This document shows positions 17,171 to 27,700 of a stretch of DNA of 64,000 bases, in pieces (position 1 is the first letter of the stretch; each line of letters opens with the position of its first letter). Both the position numbers and the translations under genes were made by a program. Source of the DNA: Paenibacillus fonticola DSM 21315 (lineage in GTDB: Bacteria; Bacillota; Bacilli; Paenibacillales; Paenibacillaceae); assembly GCF_000381905.1 (NCBI RefSeq), contig NZ_KB907264.1:1-64000 (forward strand). Direction: 5' to 3'. The notes below the pieces were generated by a model. The model searched no databases, was not told the origin of the DNA, and saw nothing but the letters and a program-made list of their open reading frames with translations.

Positions 17171-18763
17171 TTGATAGAAGACTTTTGGAATCTATGTCTT
17201 AACCATGATATTAAATCGCGAGACCAATTGCTTCGCGAAGCTGTACGCGTGGTGAAGATGAAGCAATACATAGAGCTGGTTCCGGCTGAGGAGCGGGCCG
17301 AACTTGAGCGTCATCCGGACAAGCTGTTTGAACGAATGCTGGCTCAAATCGGAACGATCGAGCTGGGGCATTTTCCGGGGGATCGAGAGTTGTTTTACAG
17401 ACTCTATCACACAGGTAAAGATCTCAATCTGGCGGAATACGGCCATCAAACGATCCGGCAGGATCGGGTTATAGCTACGCTGCAAGTGCACTCGAGTATA
17501 TTTCAAGCCTTTACAGACGCACCCGAAGGGCAACAAGAGAAACGTTGGCTTCTTGCCGAAGCCGAGAAGTTTATGGAGGGCTTGGCGCGGTTCATACCTC
17601 GGCCTAACGTGAATTTTACACTTTTAACCGAAAACTATATCCTTGGGCGTTTATTAAAAACACATTTCGCGGGTCAGGATCATATACAGGTCGTTCAGGG
17701 TTCCATCTATCAGCCTTTGCCGCTGCCGGATCGGTATGATGCGATATTGACCGTTCCTAATTTCGGTCTGAAGCTGGATGACGAGTCAGCCGCAGTTCGG
17801 GAAGCGGAAGGCGCAGCCATTGAGCATTTGGCTCCGCTTTTATCATCCGGAGGTAAACTTGTAGCTGTTCTGCCGGCGCGGATGATGTTTCAGTCCGGGG
17901 CGATCGGCGACTGGCGGAAGCGGATGAACGAGCTGCACCCAGTAAGGTCGGTTCATTCCCTGCCAGAGGGTTTATTCAGACCCTACACTTCGGTGAAAAC
18001 TTACGTCGTAGCTTTTGGCTGCGGACAACTTCCAGAGGAAGTTCCTATCAGCCGATACAGGTTGCGGGATTCGGATGTGTTAGAGGAAGAACAAACGGTA
18101 ATGCTGAAGGCAGCCTCCTTTCAGCAGCTGGAGGACTGGCGAATCGAACTTCTCCTGGAGCAGGACAGCGATACTCTAATAGCATTTCAACAGGCGGCGG
18201 TGCCCAAAGTCAAGCTGAAGCAGATGGCGGATATTTTTCGGGGGAAATCGATTTTAAAGCAGGATCTTCGTCCGGGCTCCATTTCGGTACTGAATATCTC
18301 GAATCTGGAGGATGGAGAAGTGAAGCTTGAGCAGATGGAGACCATCGAGGAAGAGCCGCGCAAAGTAAGACGTTATGAGGTGCTTCCGGGAGACCTAGTG
18401 ATGACTTGCCGAGGCACGCAAACGAAGCTGGCCGTTGTTCCGGAACATTCGCAGATGGTCATAGCATCGGCCAATATTATTGTTATTCGTTTTCGGGAAC
18501 AGATGGACAGCATGTATGCGAAAGTTTTTTTAGAAAGTCCGGTAGGTATCGCCCTAATTCAAAGCTTCCAGCGCGGCACGACCGTCATGAACCTGAATCC
18601 GGCGGATGTCGGAGAAATCGAGGTTCCGCTGCTCCCGCTAGAGAAGCAGCGGGCGATTAGCGAAGCCTATATCATAGAGAAAAAGCGTTATTCGGACGTA
18701 GTTCAAGCGGCCTCCCGGCGTTGGGAAGAGCAGCGGGAACAAATTTATTCAGCACTATATTAA
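17171..18763 (+). CDS. Degenerate N6-methylase fused to a type I specificity (TRD) domain
   Basis: A 530-residue protein heading the restriction operon, 27 bases before hsdM. Residues about 1-140 are helical and unfamiliar. Residues about 145-285 follow an N6-adenine methylase fold: 'AILTVPNFG' (191-199) stands where active enzymes have NPPF, then 'LLSSGGKLVAVLPARMMF' and 'SLPEGLFRPYTSVKTYVVAF'. The SAM motif I (DPxCGTG) is absent, so catalysis is unlikely. Residues about 345-490 resemble an HsdS target-recognition domain, including FQRGTTVMNLN and 'IEVPLLPLEKQRAI'. Start is TTG after GTAGGTGATT. It could be an accessory recognition subunit or decoy; function is inferred. Confidence 0.75.
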   Translation: MIEDFWNLCLNHDIKSRDQLLREAVRVVKMKQYIELVPAEERAELERHPDKLFERMLAQIGTIELGHFPGDRELFYRLYHTGKDLNLAEYGHQTIRQDRVIATLQVHSSIFQAFTDAPEGQQEKRWLLAEAEKFMEGLARFIPRPNVNFTLLTENYILGRLLKTHFAGQDHIQVVQGSIYQPLPLPDRYDAILTVPNFGLKLDDESAAVREAEGAAIEHLAPLLSSGGKLVAVLPARMMFQSGAIGDWRKRMNELHPVRSVHSLPEGLFRPYTSVKTYVVAFGCGQLPEEVPISRYRLRDSDVLEEEQTVMLKAASFQQLEDWRIELLLEQDSDTLIAFQQAAVPKVKLKQMADIFRGKSILKQDLRPGSISVLNISNLEDGEVKLEQMETIEEEPRKVRRYEVLPGDLVMTCRGTQTKLAVVPEHSQMVIASANIIVIRFREQMDSMYAKVFLESPVGIALIQSFQRGTTVMNLNPADVGEIEVPLLPLEKQRAISEAYIIEKKRYSDVVQAASRRWEEQREQIYSALY

Positions 18764-18790
18764 GCAAGCATACGAGGAGGTTGCTAAAGC

Positions 18791-20314
18791 ATGGCAACAG
18801 CAAACATTGGATTTGAAGAAAAACTGTGGGCGATGGCGGACAAGCTGCGCGGAAGCATGGATGCTGCAGAATATAAGCATGTCGCGCTTGGACTACTTTT
18901 TCTGAAATATGTATCGGATGCGTTTGAAGAGAAATACGCGGAGTTGGAACTTGAACCCTATGCCGATGCGGAAGATCGCGACGAATATGCCGCTGCGAAT
19001 ATTTTCTGGGTACCGAAGGAAGCTCGCTGGAGTAACATTCAGGCCAACGCCAAGAAACCAGAGATCGGCCAAATCATCGATAACGCCATGATCTTGATCG
19101 AGAAAGAAAATTCGTCCTTAAAAGGGGTGCTGCCGAAAGATTTTGCCCGTCCGGCATTGGACAAGACCCGCCTGGGGGAAGTCATCGACGTATTTTCCTT
19201 CAAAGTCGGCGACAAGGACAGTCGTTCCAAAGACGTGCTCGGCCGGGTGTATGAGTATTTCCTGAGCAAGTTCGCTAGTGCTGAAGGTAAGAACGGCGGC
19301 GAGTTCTACACGCCTTCCAGTGTCGTACGTCTTCTGGTTGAGATGATCGAGCCTTATAAGGGGAGAGTCTATGACCCTTGCTGCGGTTCCGGCGGGATGT
19401 TCGTGCAAAGTGAGAAGTTTGTCGAGGAGCATCAAGGGAAAATGGGCGACATCGCCGTCTATGGGCAGGAATCCAACCCGACGACATGGCGCCTCTGCAA
19501 AATGAACCTGGCGATCCGCGGGATTGATGGTAATCTGGGAGAGTTCAATGCGGATACGTTCCATAACGATCTTCATAAGAATATCAAGGCCGACTTCATT
19601 CTAGCCAACCCGCCGTTTAACATCAGCGACTGGGGCGGCCAGCGTCTGACGGAAGACACCCGTTGGCAGTACGGGATTCCACCGGCAGGGAACGCTAACT
19701 ATGCCTGGATTCAACATATCTACTCAAAGCTTGCTCCAAACGGGGTGGCGGGTTTCGTATTGGCAAATGGCTCCATGTCCACAAGCACGACCAGCGAGTT
19801 GGAAATCCGCAGAAAGCTCGTAGATGATGATAGGGTTGATTGCATTGTTACGCTGCCGGGCCAGTTGTTCTATTCGACACAAATTCCGGTTTGCTTGTGG
19901 TTTATGGCCAGAAACAAGGCACCAAAGGGCCTACGCGATCGCCGCGGCGAAATTCTGTTCATCGACGCTCGCAAAATGGGTCATATGGTCGACCGCACCC
20001 ATAAAGAATTAAGCACGGAAGATATCCGGAAAATTGCCGATACGTACCATACTTGGCGTGGTCAGGCGGAGGCCGGGCAATACGAAGATGTGAGGGGCTT
20101 CTGCAAAGCCGCGAAGCTGGCTGATGTTCAGGAGCATGAATATATCCTGACCCCGGGGCGTTATGTGGGGATCGAAGAGGCCGAAGAAGACAGCGAACCG
20201 TTCGAAGACAAAATGGTGCGCCTGACGAGTGAACTGGCCGAGCAATTCGCAAAATCCCGTCAGTTGGAGGACGAGATTCGGAAGCAGTTGGGGGGGATTG
20301 GGTTTGAGTTTTGA
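18791..20314 (+). CDS. hsdM: Type I restriction-modification methylase subunit
   Basis: A 507-residue HsdM. ATG lies behind ACGAGGAGG. The N-terminal HsdM_N helical region (about 5-150) includes '[16 protein letters not shown]'. The methylase core has motif [11 protein letters not shown] (195-204) and the catalytic motif IV NPPF (273-276), so it should methylate adenine with SAM. With HsdS it forms the M2S methylase and with HsdR the full restriction enzyme. Its stop overlaps the start of hsdS. Confidence 0.97.
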   Translation: MATANIGFEEKLWAMADKLRGSMDAAEYKHVALGLLFLKYVSDAFEEKYAELELEPYADAEDRDEYAAANIFWVPKEARWSNIQANAKKPEIGQIIDNAMILIEKENSSLKGVLPKDFARPALDKTRLGEVIDVFSFKVGDKDSRSKDVLGRVYEYFLSKFASAEGKNGGEFYTPSSVVRLLVEMIEPYKGRVYDPCCGSGGMFVQSEKFVEEHQGKMGDIAVYGQESNPTTWRLCKMNLAIRGIDGNLGEFNADTFHNDLHKNIKADFILANPPFNISDWGGQRLTEDTRWQYGIPPAGNANYAWIQHIYSKLAPNGVAGFVLANGSMSTSTTSELEIRRKLVDDDRVDCIVTLPGQLFYSTQIPVCLWFMARNKAPKGLRDRRGEILFIDARKMGHMVDRTHKELSTEDIRKIADTYHTWRGQAEAGQYEDVRGFCKAAKLADVQEHEYILTPGRYVGIEEAEEDSEPFEDKMVRLTSELAEQFAKSRQLEDEIRKQLGGIGFEF

Positions 20315-21584
20315 GGTTACCGAAGAAGTTACCATTGGTGAATTACTTAAACAGAATAAACTTGATATCCAGACTGGCCCTTTTGGGACTATGCTGCAAG
20401 CAAGCTCATATGTTGATAGAGGAGTTCCTGTAATAGCTGTTAAGGATATAGGAGTTAATAAGGTTATACATGGACAATCTCCATGTATAAATGAAACAGA
20501 TGCTAATAGGCTGAGTAAATATAAGCTTAAGTCTGGTGATATCATCTTCGGTAGAAAGGGGGCTGTTGAGAGAAGAGCTCTTATTACTGCAAATGAAGAG
20601 GGCTGGATTCAAGGGAGTGATTGCATGCGAATTCGCTTCAAAAGCAACGACATTAATCCTACTTATATTTCTTATTTCTTTGGGTCTGAATATTATAAAA
20701 GTTGGATCCTTCAAAATGCTCAAGGGACTACAATGCTTTCACTCAATCAAGAGATATTAAAGCGTGTTCCTTTACCAATTAAGCCATTAGAAATTCAGAA
20801 CAGGATTGCAACTATTCTAAAAACATTAGATGACAAAATTGGACTCAACAACGCCATCAACAAAAACCTCGAAGAAATGGCTCAAGCTCTTTTTAAGCGC
20901 TGGTTTATTGACTTTGAATTTCCAAATGAGAATGGTGAACCTTACAAGTCCAGCGGGGGAGAGTTTGAGGAAAGTGAGTTGGGGTTGATTCCGAAGGGGT
21001 GGAGGGTATCTGTCCTTTCAGATGTCGCAGATATTTTAATGGGGCAGTCACCAAAATCGGAATTTTATAATGAAAAAGGTGAGGGACTTCCTTTCCATCA
21101 AGGAGTCACAAATTATGGTTTTAGATACCCAAGTTTACACCTGTACAGTTCTCAACTACTAAGAGTTGCTTCGCAAGGAAGTATTCTATTAAGTGTACGA
21201 GCTCCAGTGGGAAGAATTAATATTGCAAATACTGATATTGTTATCGGCCGTGGTTTAGGAGCGTTAAACTCGAAATTGGATTGTAACTCTTATCTCTTCT
21301 ATTTATTGAAAAATCTCTTTATGAAAGAGGATCAATACGGTTCCGGGACAATCTTTAACTCAATAACCAAAAAAGAGTTGGAAAATATAAAATTAATTCG
21401 TCCTTCTGATTCAATTGTTCAGGAGTACGAAAAAATCTGCTCAAAAATCGATGAAAAAGTTCTGTCTTTATCTAAAGAAACGGACGCTCTTATTCAAACC
21501 CGCGATACCCTTCTCCCCAAACTCATGTCCGGAGAGATTCGCGTACCGCTGGACGAGGAAGAACTCGTCAACAGCAACAAATAA
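20304..21584 (+). CDS. hsdS: Type I restriction specificity subunit
   Basis: About 426 residues with the classic two-TRD arrangement. A first recognition domain is followed by a central conserved helix region ([20 protein letters not shown]) ending in KRWFIDFEF, then a second TRD and a C-terminal conserved region ([14 protein letters not shown]). Start is TTG at 20304 or 20298, both behind a GGGGGGA run and overlapping the hsdM end. The two TRDs are clearly more AT-rich than the central and terminal conserved parts and the neighbouring genes, a sign of TRD exchange. It sets the DNA target of the system. Confidence 0.93.
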   Translation: MSFEVTEEVTIGELLKQNKLDIQTGPFGTMLQASSYVDRGVPVIAVKDIGVNKVIHGQSPCINETDANRLSKYKLKSGDIIFGRKGAVERRALITANEEGWIQGSDCMRIRFKSNDINPTYISYFFGSEYYKSWILQNAQGTTMLSLNQEILKRVPLPIKPLEIQNRIATILKTLDDKIGLNNAINKNLEEMAQALFKRWFIDFEFPNENGEPYKSSGGEFEESELGLIPKGWRVSVLSDVADILMGQSPKSEFYNEKGEGLPFHQGVTNYGFRYPSLHLYSSQLLRVASQGSILLSVRAPVGRINIANTDIVIGRGLGALNSKLDCNSYLFYLLKNLFMKEDQYGSGTIFNSITKKELENIKLIRPSDSIVQEYEKICSKIDEKVLSLSKETDALIQTRDTLLPKLMSGEIRVPLDEEELVNSNK

Positions 21585-21626
21585 CATACTTATTGCCCCA
21601 CCATCAACCAGCTTAGGAGGTGTGCC

Positions 21627-24600
21627 GTGTACATTACATCTTATGCAGAGAGCGACCTAGAGCAGGCGGCGATTGAATGGTTTGAAGAATTGAATTATAG
21701 CAAGGCCTACGGGCCGGAGATTTCCCCGGAAGGGGAATATCCGGAGCGGATGTTCTATACCGACGTCATCCTGGTGGACCGGTTGCGGGATGCCCTCATC
21801 CGAATTAATCCCAGTGTGTCGCGCGATGCGATCGAGGAAGCAATCCGGATTGTGGAGGTGCCGCAAAGTCCTAGCTTGCTGGTGAACAACCGTACCTTCC
21901 AGCGGATGATCACCGACGGAATCGACGCGGAATACCGCACGCTGGAAGGGGAGAACCGTACGGCCAAGGTGTGGCTGTTCGCTACCGATCCTGAACGGGT
22001 GGAAGAGAACGATTTTCTCGTAGTGAACCAGTTTACGGTAATCGAGAACGGCGAGAAACGACCGGATATTGTCGTTTTCGTGAACGGCATCCCGCTTGTC
22101 GTGATGGAGCTCAAAAGCGCCTCCAACGAGGAAGTCGGCATCAGTGAGGCATACAACCAGGTGCAGACTTACAAGAGTAGCATTCCTTCGCTGTTTACTT
22201 ATAACTCGTTTATGGTCATTAGCGATGGGGTTAACGCACGGGCAGGGACACTAACCGCAGACGCTGAACGCTTTATGATGTGGCGGACGATCGACGGCAG
22301 TGATGTAGCGTCTTCTACCGTGCCCCAACTCGAAGTCCTGATCAAAGGTATGTTCGAGAAAAAGCGGCTTATGGATATCATCAAGCATTTCGTTTTGTTT
22401 CAGACCGACGGGGAGAAAGTCACCAAAATTTTAGCCGGATACCATCAGTTCCATGCGACCAACAAGGCTATTGCCAGCACGGAACGGGCGGCCGATGTCG
22501 AGGGTGACCGGAAAATCGGCGTCGTTTGGCATACCCAGGGCTCTGGTAAAAGCTTGTCTATGGTGTTCTATGCCGGCAAGCTGGTCCTAACGATGGACAA
22601 TCCGACAATTGTTGTCGTGACCGACCGCAACGATCTGGATGAACAGTTGTTCACGACTTTTAGTAAATCGCAGGATTTACTGCGTCAGACGCCGAAGCAG
22701 GCGGAGGACCGCAAGCATTTGCGGGAACTGCTGGCGGTCGAGTCCGGGGGCATTATTTTTACGACGGTGCATAAGTTCAGTACGGAAGGCGATGAAGATA
22801 CATATCCGGAACTGACGGCGCGCAAGAACGTGATTGTCATGGCGGATGAGGCGCACCGCAGCCAATATGGCTTCCAGGCAGAGATGGTGGCGAACGAGAA
22901 GACTGGCGAGGCAGACGTGAAGTACGGCTATGCCAAATATATGCGCGATGCGCTGCCGAATGCGTCCTATATCGGGTTTACGGGGACGCCAGTGGAACTG
23001 AGCGACAAGAATACCCCGGCGGTGTTCGGGGATTACATCGATATTTATGATATGACCCGGGCGGTGGAAGACGGCACCACGGTCAAAATTTACTATGAAA
23101 GCCGTGTAGCCCGCCTGAATTTGTCCGAGGCCGAACGTCCGATCATTGACAATGCCTATGAGGAAATTACCGAGTATCAGGAAATGACCCAGAAGGAACG
23201 CCTGAAATCTAAATGGGCTCGGCTGGAGGCGCTGGCTGGCTCGGAGAAGCGGATCAAGGCGATCGCAAAAGATATGGTAGCCCACTATGAGCAGCGTCAG
23301 CAAGGCATGTTCGGCAAGGCGATGATCGTGGTCATGTCCCGTCGGATTGCTATCGACCTGTATAAGGCGATCATTGAATTGCGCCCGGATTGGCACAGCG
23401 ACGACGACAGCGAAGGCAAGATCAAGATCGTCATGACCGGGGCCTCAAGTGACCCTGAAGATTGGCAGAAATATATCGGCACGAAGCGGCGGCGCGAGTA
23501 TTTTGCAAAACGAATGAAGGATTTGAACGATCCGCTGCAGATCGTCATCGTTCGGGATATGTGGCTTACCGGCTTCGATGTGCCATCCATGAGCACGATG
23601 TACATCGACAAGCCGATGAAAGGCCACAACCTGATGCAGGCGATTGCCCGGGTCAACCGCGTCTTCCGGGACAAGCCGGGAGGACTGATTGTCGATTATA
23701 TCGGTATCGCGGATATGTTGAAGTCCGCCCTGCAGCAGTATACGGAGAATGACCGCAAAACAGCCGGGATCGACACCGACCAGGCGATTGACTATATGCT
23801 GGAACGGCTGGATTTGATTCACGATCTACTGCATGGTCACGATTACAGTAAATATAACTCACCTAAGGCGTCGGAGCGGATGCAGGCGATTGTAGAAACG
23901 GTCGACGCCGTGCTTGGCCTAGGTGAAGAAGGCAAACGGAACTTCACAAACTGGGTGACGGAGCTCTCGAGAGCTTACGCACTGTGTGCCACAACACCGG
24001 TCGCAGAAGAGGTTAATGTGGAGATCGGTTTCCTGAAGGCAGTGAAATCCGGGATGATCAAGCTGATTACGCCTGAAAACCGGAAGAAGACGACCGCCGA
24101 ACTGGACGCCGAATTGAATCAACTAATTTCGAAGTCCATCATTTCTGAGGAAGTGGTTGATATTCTGGAAGCGGCCGGCTTGCAGAAGCCGAACATCGCT
24201 ATTTTGTCCGATGAGTTCCTCGAGAGCGTCCGGGGTTTGAAGCAGAAGAATCTGGCGGTGGAGCTGCTGCGCCGTTTGTTGCAAGGGAAAGTCAAGTCAT
24301 TTGAAAAGGTGAGTGTGGTCCAATCCCGCAAGTTCTCTGAGATGTTGGATGAATCCATCCGTAAGTACAACAACCGGACGATTGAGACTGCGCAAATTAT
24401 TGAAGAGCTCATTCAAATGGCTAAGGAAGTCAATCAGGCGGTCAAACGCGGTGAAGACATGGGGATGATCGCAGAAGAGCTGGCCTTCTATGACGCACTC
24501 GCATCCAACGAATCGGCGAAGGAACTGATGGGAGATCTGATGCTAAAGCAGATTGCCCATGAACTGACGCAGTCGATCAAGAACAATATTACTGTAGACT

Positions 24601-24761
24601 GGACGCTGCGGCAGAATGTTCGGGCCCAGATGAAGGTGACGGTCAAACGGCTTCTGAAAAAATACGGATACCCGCCAGATCTGGAACAGATGGCGATTGA
24701 CATGGTACTTAAGCAAGCGGAAGTGATGAGCTTGTCCGCTTCTCAAGAGTTTCGATATTAA
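21627..24761 (+). CDS. hsdR: Type I restriction endonuclease subunit
   Basis: A 1044-residue HsdR. Start is GTG behind TAGGAGGTG. The N-terminal nuclease domain shows the PD-(D/E)xK residues Asp147 and Glu161-x-Lys163 ('RPDIVVF...ELKS'). The translocase has Walker A TQGSGKS (303-309), DEAH at 407-410, GFTGTP and a late 'AIARVNR' motif VI. It belongs to the EcoR124I-like branch and lacks the N-terminal DUF4145 region of EcoKI-type HsdR; such a region instead appears in the next gene. All catalytic residues look intact, so the nuclease is probably active. Confidence 0.97.
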   Translation: MYITSYAESDLEQAAIEWFEELNYSKAYGPEISPEGEYPERMFYTDVILVDRLRDALIRINPSVSRDAIEEAIRIVEVPQSPSLLVNNRTFQRMITDGIDAEYRTLEGENRTAKVWLFATDPERVEENDFLVVNQFTVIENGEKRPDIVVFVNGIPLVVMELKSASNEEVGISEAYNQVQTYKSSIPSLFTYNSFMVISDGVNARAGTLTADAERFMMWRTIDGSDVASSTVPQLEVLIKGMFEKKRLMDIIKHFVLFQTDGEKVTKILAGYHQFHATNKAIASTERAADVEGDRKIGVVWHTQGSGKSLSMVFYAGKLVLTMDNPTIVVVTDRNDLDEQLFTTFSKSQDLLRQTPKQAEDRKHLRELLAVESGGIIFTTVHKFSTEGDEDTYPELTARKNVIVMADEAHRSQYGFQAEMVANEKTGEADVKYGYAKYMRDALPNASYIGFTGTPVELSDKNTPAVFGDYIDIYDMTRAVEDGTTVKIYYESRVARLNLSEAERPIIDNAYEEITEYQEMTQKERLKSKWARLEALAGSEKRIKAIAKDMVAHYEQRQQGMFGKAMIVVMSRRIAIDLYKAIIELRPDWHSDDDSEGKIKIVMTGASSDPEDWQKYIGTKRRREYFAKRMKDLNDPLQIVIVRDMWLTGFDVPSMSTMYIDKPMKGHNLMQAIARVNRVFRDKPGGLIVDYIGIADMLKSALQQYTENDRKTAGIDTDQAIDYMLERLDLIHDLLHGHDYSKYNSPKASERMQAIVETVDAVLGLGEEGKRNFTNWVTELSRAYALCATTPVAEEVNVEIGFLKAVKSGMIKLITPENRKKTTAELDAELNQLISKSIISEEVVDILEAAGLQKPNIAILSDEFLESVRGLKQKNLAVELLRRLLQGKVKSFEKVSVVQSRKFSEMLDESIRKYNNRTIETAQIIEELIQMAKEVNQAVKRGEDMGMIAEELAFYDALASNESAKELMGDLMLKQIAHELTQSIKNNITVDWTLRQNVRAQMKVTVKRLLKKYGYPPDLEQMAIDMVLKQAEVMSLSASQEFRY

Positions 24762-24772
24762 GGGGAATGGCA

Positions 24773-27700
24773 ATGGAAACATCCAATTTTGCATTTTTGC
24801 AGGCTTTGCATCCGGAGTTGGCCGCCCTTGCCGAGCAGGCGGAGGGAAGCCTATGGTTGAACCCGCGCGGCACACTTGTGCAGGGGAGGTTATTCGGAGA
24901 GATTTTGGCCACGACGATTTCCACACAGGAGAAAGTGGAACCGGTCTACGCGATTAAACAGATCGATCGTCTACATAAGCTGGCGCGCGAAGGGCTGTTA
25001 TCCGAAGAGATTCGCAATAAATTCGAATGGCTGCGGATGAACGGAAACGCGGCAGCCCACAGCAGCGATGAGATACATCCTGACTTGGCTCTGACGGCTC
25101 ACAGGCATATGTATGAGTTGTCCGTTTGGTATGTGGAGTTATACGGCTCCGTAGATATGGAGGTGCCTCCCTATCAAATGCCGGTGCTGAAGCAACAGGT
25201 GGGTCCTCAGGCGGAACTGCCCCCAGTCCTGGATCCTGGCCTTGTGGAGAAAGTCATATCCGATCAATTGGAAGCCAAATTGCTGCCCAACCTGGATGAG
25301 AAATTTCGGTCGATTGAAGAGGCGCTTCTACGTATTGCGAACACACAGGCAGCCGCAACCGCGGAGGTTACGGCGACTGAAAGTTCGGTGAAGCATCCGG
25401 TGCTGGAGAAGGCTGAGGCAGATGATCGTGCTTCCTCTCCCGAAAATTCGAAGGAAATTGCCGCAGAACTGAACTGCCGAAATTTGGCCGTGATCGATAA
25501 ACGGCCTTTCGGCGGGGCATTATGGGTGGTTGGCGGTTGGGAGTTAAAAGAAACACTGGGCACGTGGAACGACCAAGGGATCTATTTCCGCTTTGCCAAA
25601 AACGGAAGTCAATCCACCAAGAGAAAGCCCGCCTGGTTTATGTTGGGGAAGGATCCTTCCGCAGAAAGATGGGTTGCGGCTCCACCGCCTATTGAAGAAT
25701 CATCAATGATTCATCAGCCAGCAAAAGATGTTGATCCACCCAAGCCAGAGACTGCTGCCAAGCAGGAAAACGGCGATCAACTGAACACCACAGATGTCCC
25801 TTCGATGGGGGAACAGAGCGCGTCTAGTACCGTGGTGTTAGAGATTCAGAAAGAAGTGGAAACTGAAGCATCCGCTCCGCCAAATGATGACGTACTCGTT
25901 CCTGAGAAGCTGCTGAATCAACCAATACGAGGTTATGGTTCGGACAGGCTTGCGGAAACATCGGCTTCTCTAAGTGTCGTTACTTTCGGTGAATGGAACG
26001 AAGAGCGGTTAATGCAGTTATACGAACAACAGCCTAAACTGCTGCACGATGTCATGGTTCAGCTTTGGTTTTTCGGGTTCCAGTTCGAAGGCAAGCTGGG
26101 ACGTTTTTTGAAGCTGCAGCGTGAGAATAACGATGGTTATATAGGTAATATCGAGATTGATAAAAGACTGGATGAAGTCCTAACTCCGGATGTATGCAGA
26201 TTGCTTGGACGCTTCGGCATCACCAGCACGCATCAGCTCAGTGGAATCCCTGTTTCCTCTCTGGCCTGGCTGCTGCGGGGTCGTCATGGGGAAACGGTGG
26301 AACGCATTCGCGTGTACGAGGAGTCAATTGAGGAGAAGGCCCCCGAAAGTAAACAAACAGAGGATCATAAAATCATCAGGCTAAACGGGGAACAACTTTT
26401 GATCCCAGAGGAGTTATGTACTACACAAATTGCGGATTTGAACATCCAAGGCTGCAATGCCCTTCTGAGAGGGATTCAAAATAATTGGAACATCCACGTT
26501 CTTGGTGAACTGCCGGAAGTGCTATCAATCCTGCCAACAAGAATAAAAGGTGTCGGGGCAACAGCATTAACAAAGTTTTTTGAACAGTTAAAAGGTTTGC
26601 TTGGACCTGAAGCTGTTTCTTCAAGGGACTATCTGGAACGATTTGATGCTTCCAGGCGATCTCTTTCCGTATTTGAAGCAGGAGAAATCGTGTGGAACGA
26701 TACGGTATGTCCAGTTAGTCATGATGAAGCTGCAATACAATTGGATGACAGCAGTTTCTTAGGGATTCAGAAGTTGATATCAGAAATTCATGGGGCCGGG
26801 ATTCGAACTCTTGGCGAGCTTCCGAGCGAATTGGAACGACTCCAAGTTTTTCAAGGCGTAGGAGCTACTGCGATTGACAAGTTTTATAGCCAGCTTGTTC
26901 ATATGTTGTCTAGGTACAGAGTGGAACGGGAGGAAGCAGCGCAGTTAAATGCGATGACCCCGGAAGAAAGAATCACTTATGCTATTGAACAGATCGAACA
27001 AAATTGGCAAGATTGGCTGCAGGGTCAAGATACATCCAGGGGCAGCAAACGAAACTTGGAATTGCTGCGATTTCGCTGGAACTTCGCTAGAGATGGGAGA
27101 AAGGTTACGTTGGAGGAAACCGGACAACAATTTAGTTTGACCCGGGAACGGGTTCGGCAAATTCTGGTCCGGCAAAATGAAAAGTTGGCCAACGATACGC
27201 AGCAGTTAGCGAGTTTGATCAGGTCAGCTTGCCAGCCCTTAAATGGATTTTTCTATTATCCGTTTCATGCGACGGAGTCATTCTTTCAATACCTGATTGC
27301 TGATACTCTTGATGCCCAAGGTCTTGTCTACTTGGAGGAGTATGGTTGGTGGTCTGAGAGATCTTCCTCCGAGATCGAGTCTGTGACCCAATCGCTGCAG
27401 AAAACACTTAAACAGACTTTCAAAGGGACAGTGATCATAGAGCCAATGCTGCAGGGAACCATGACTAATTTAGCAGAGAGTTTTAAGTTTCCTCTAGAGC
27501 TGCTGTATTTATTCACAAAATCTGCATTGCTCCCTTGCAACCAAGGGTTTATTTTGAGCAATAGCAAGAAGGCTGATCTTGTTGAAATGGTGCTAAAGAA
27601 CTACCCATCCGGGGTGGAAGTTTATAAGAAAGCCGATGAACTTATCGAAGAAGCGAATAGGATTTGGCCGGATTCCTTTAGTAAAGACCGCGAATTTACA

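Noticed and set aside
22677..23396. 239-residue minus-strand ORF
   Set aside because: It is the antisense frame of the intact hsdR gene and its composition (His/Arg/Ile-rich) is that of a shadow frame.
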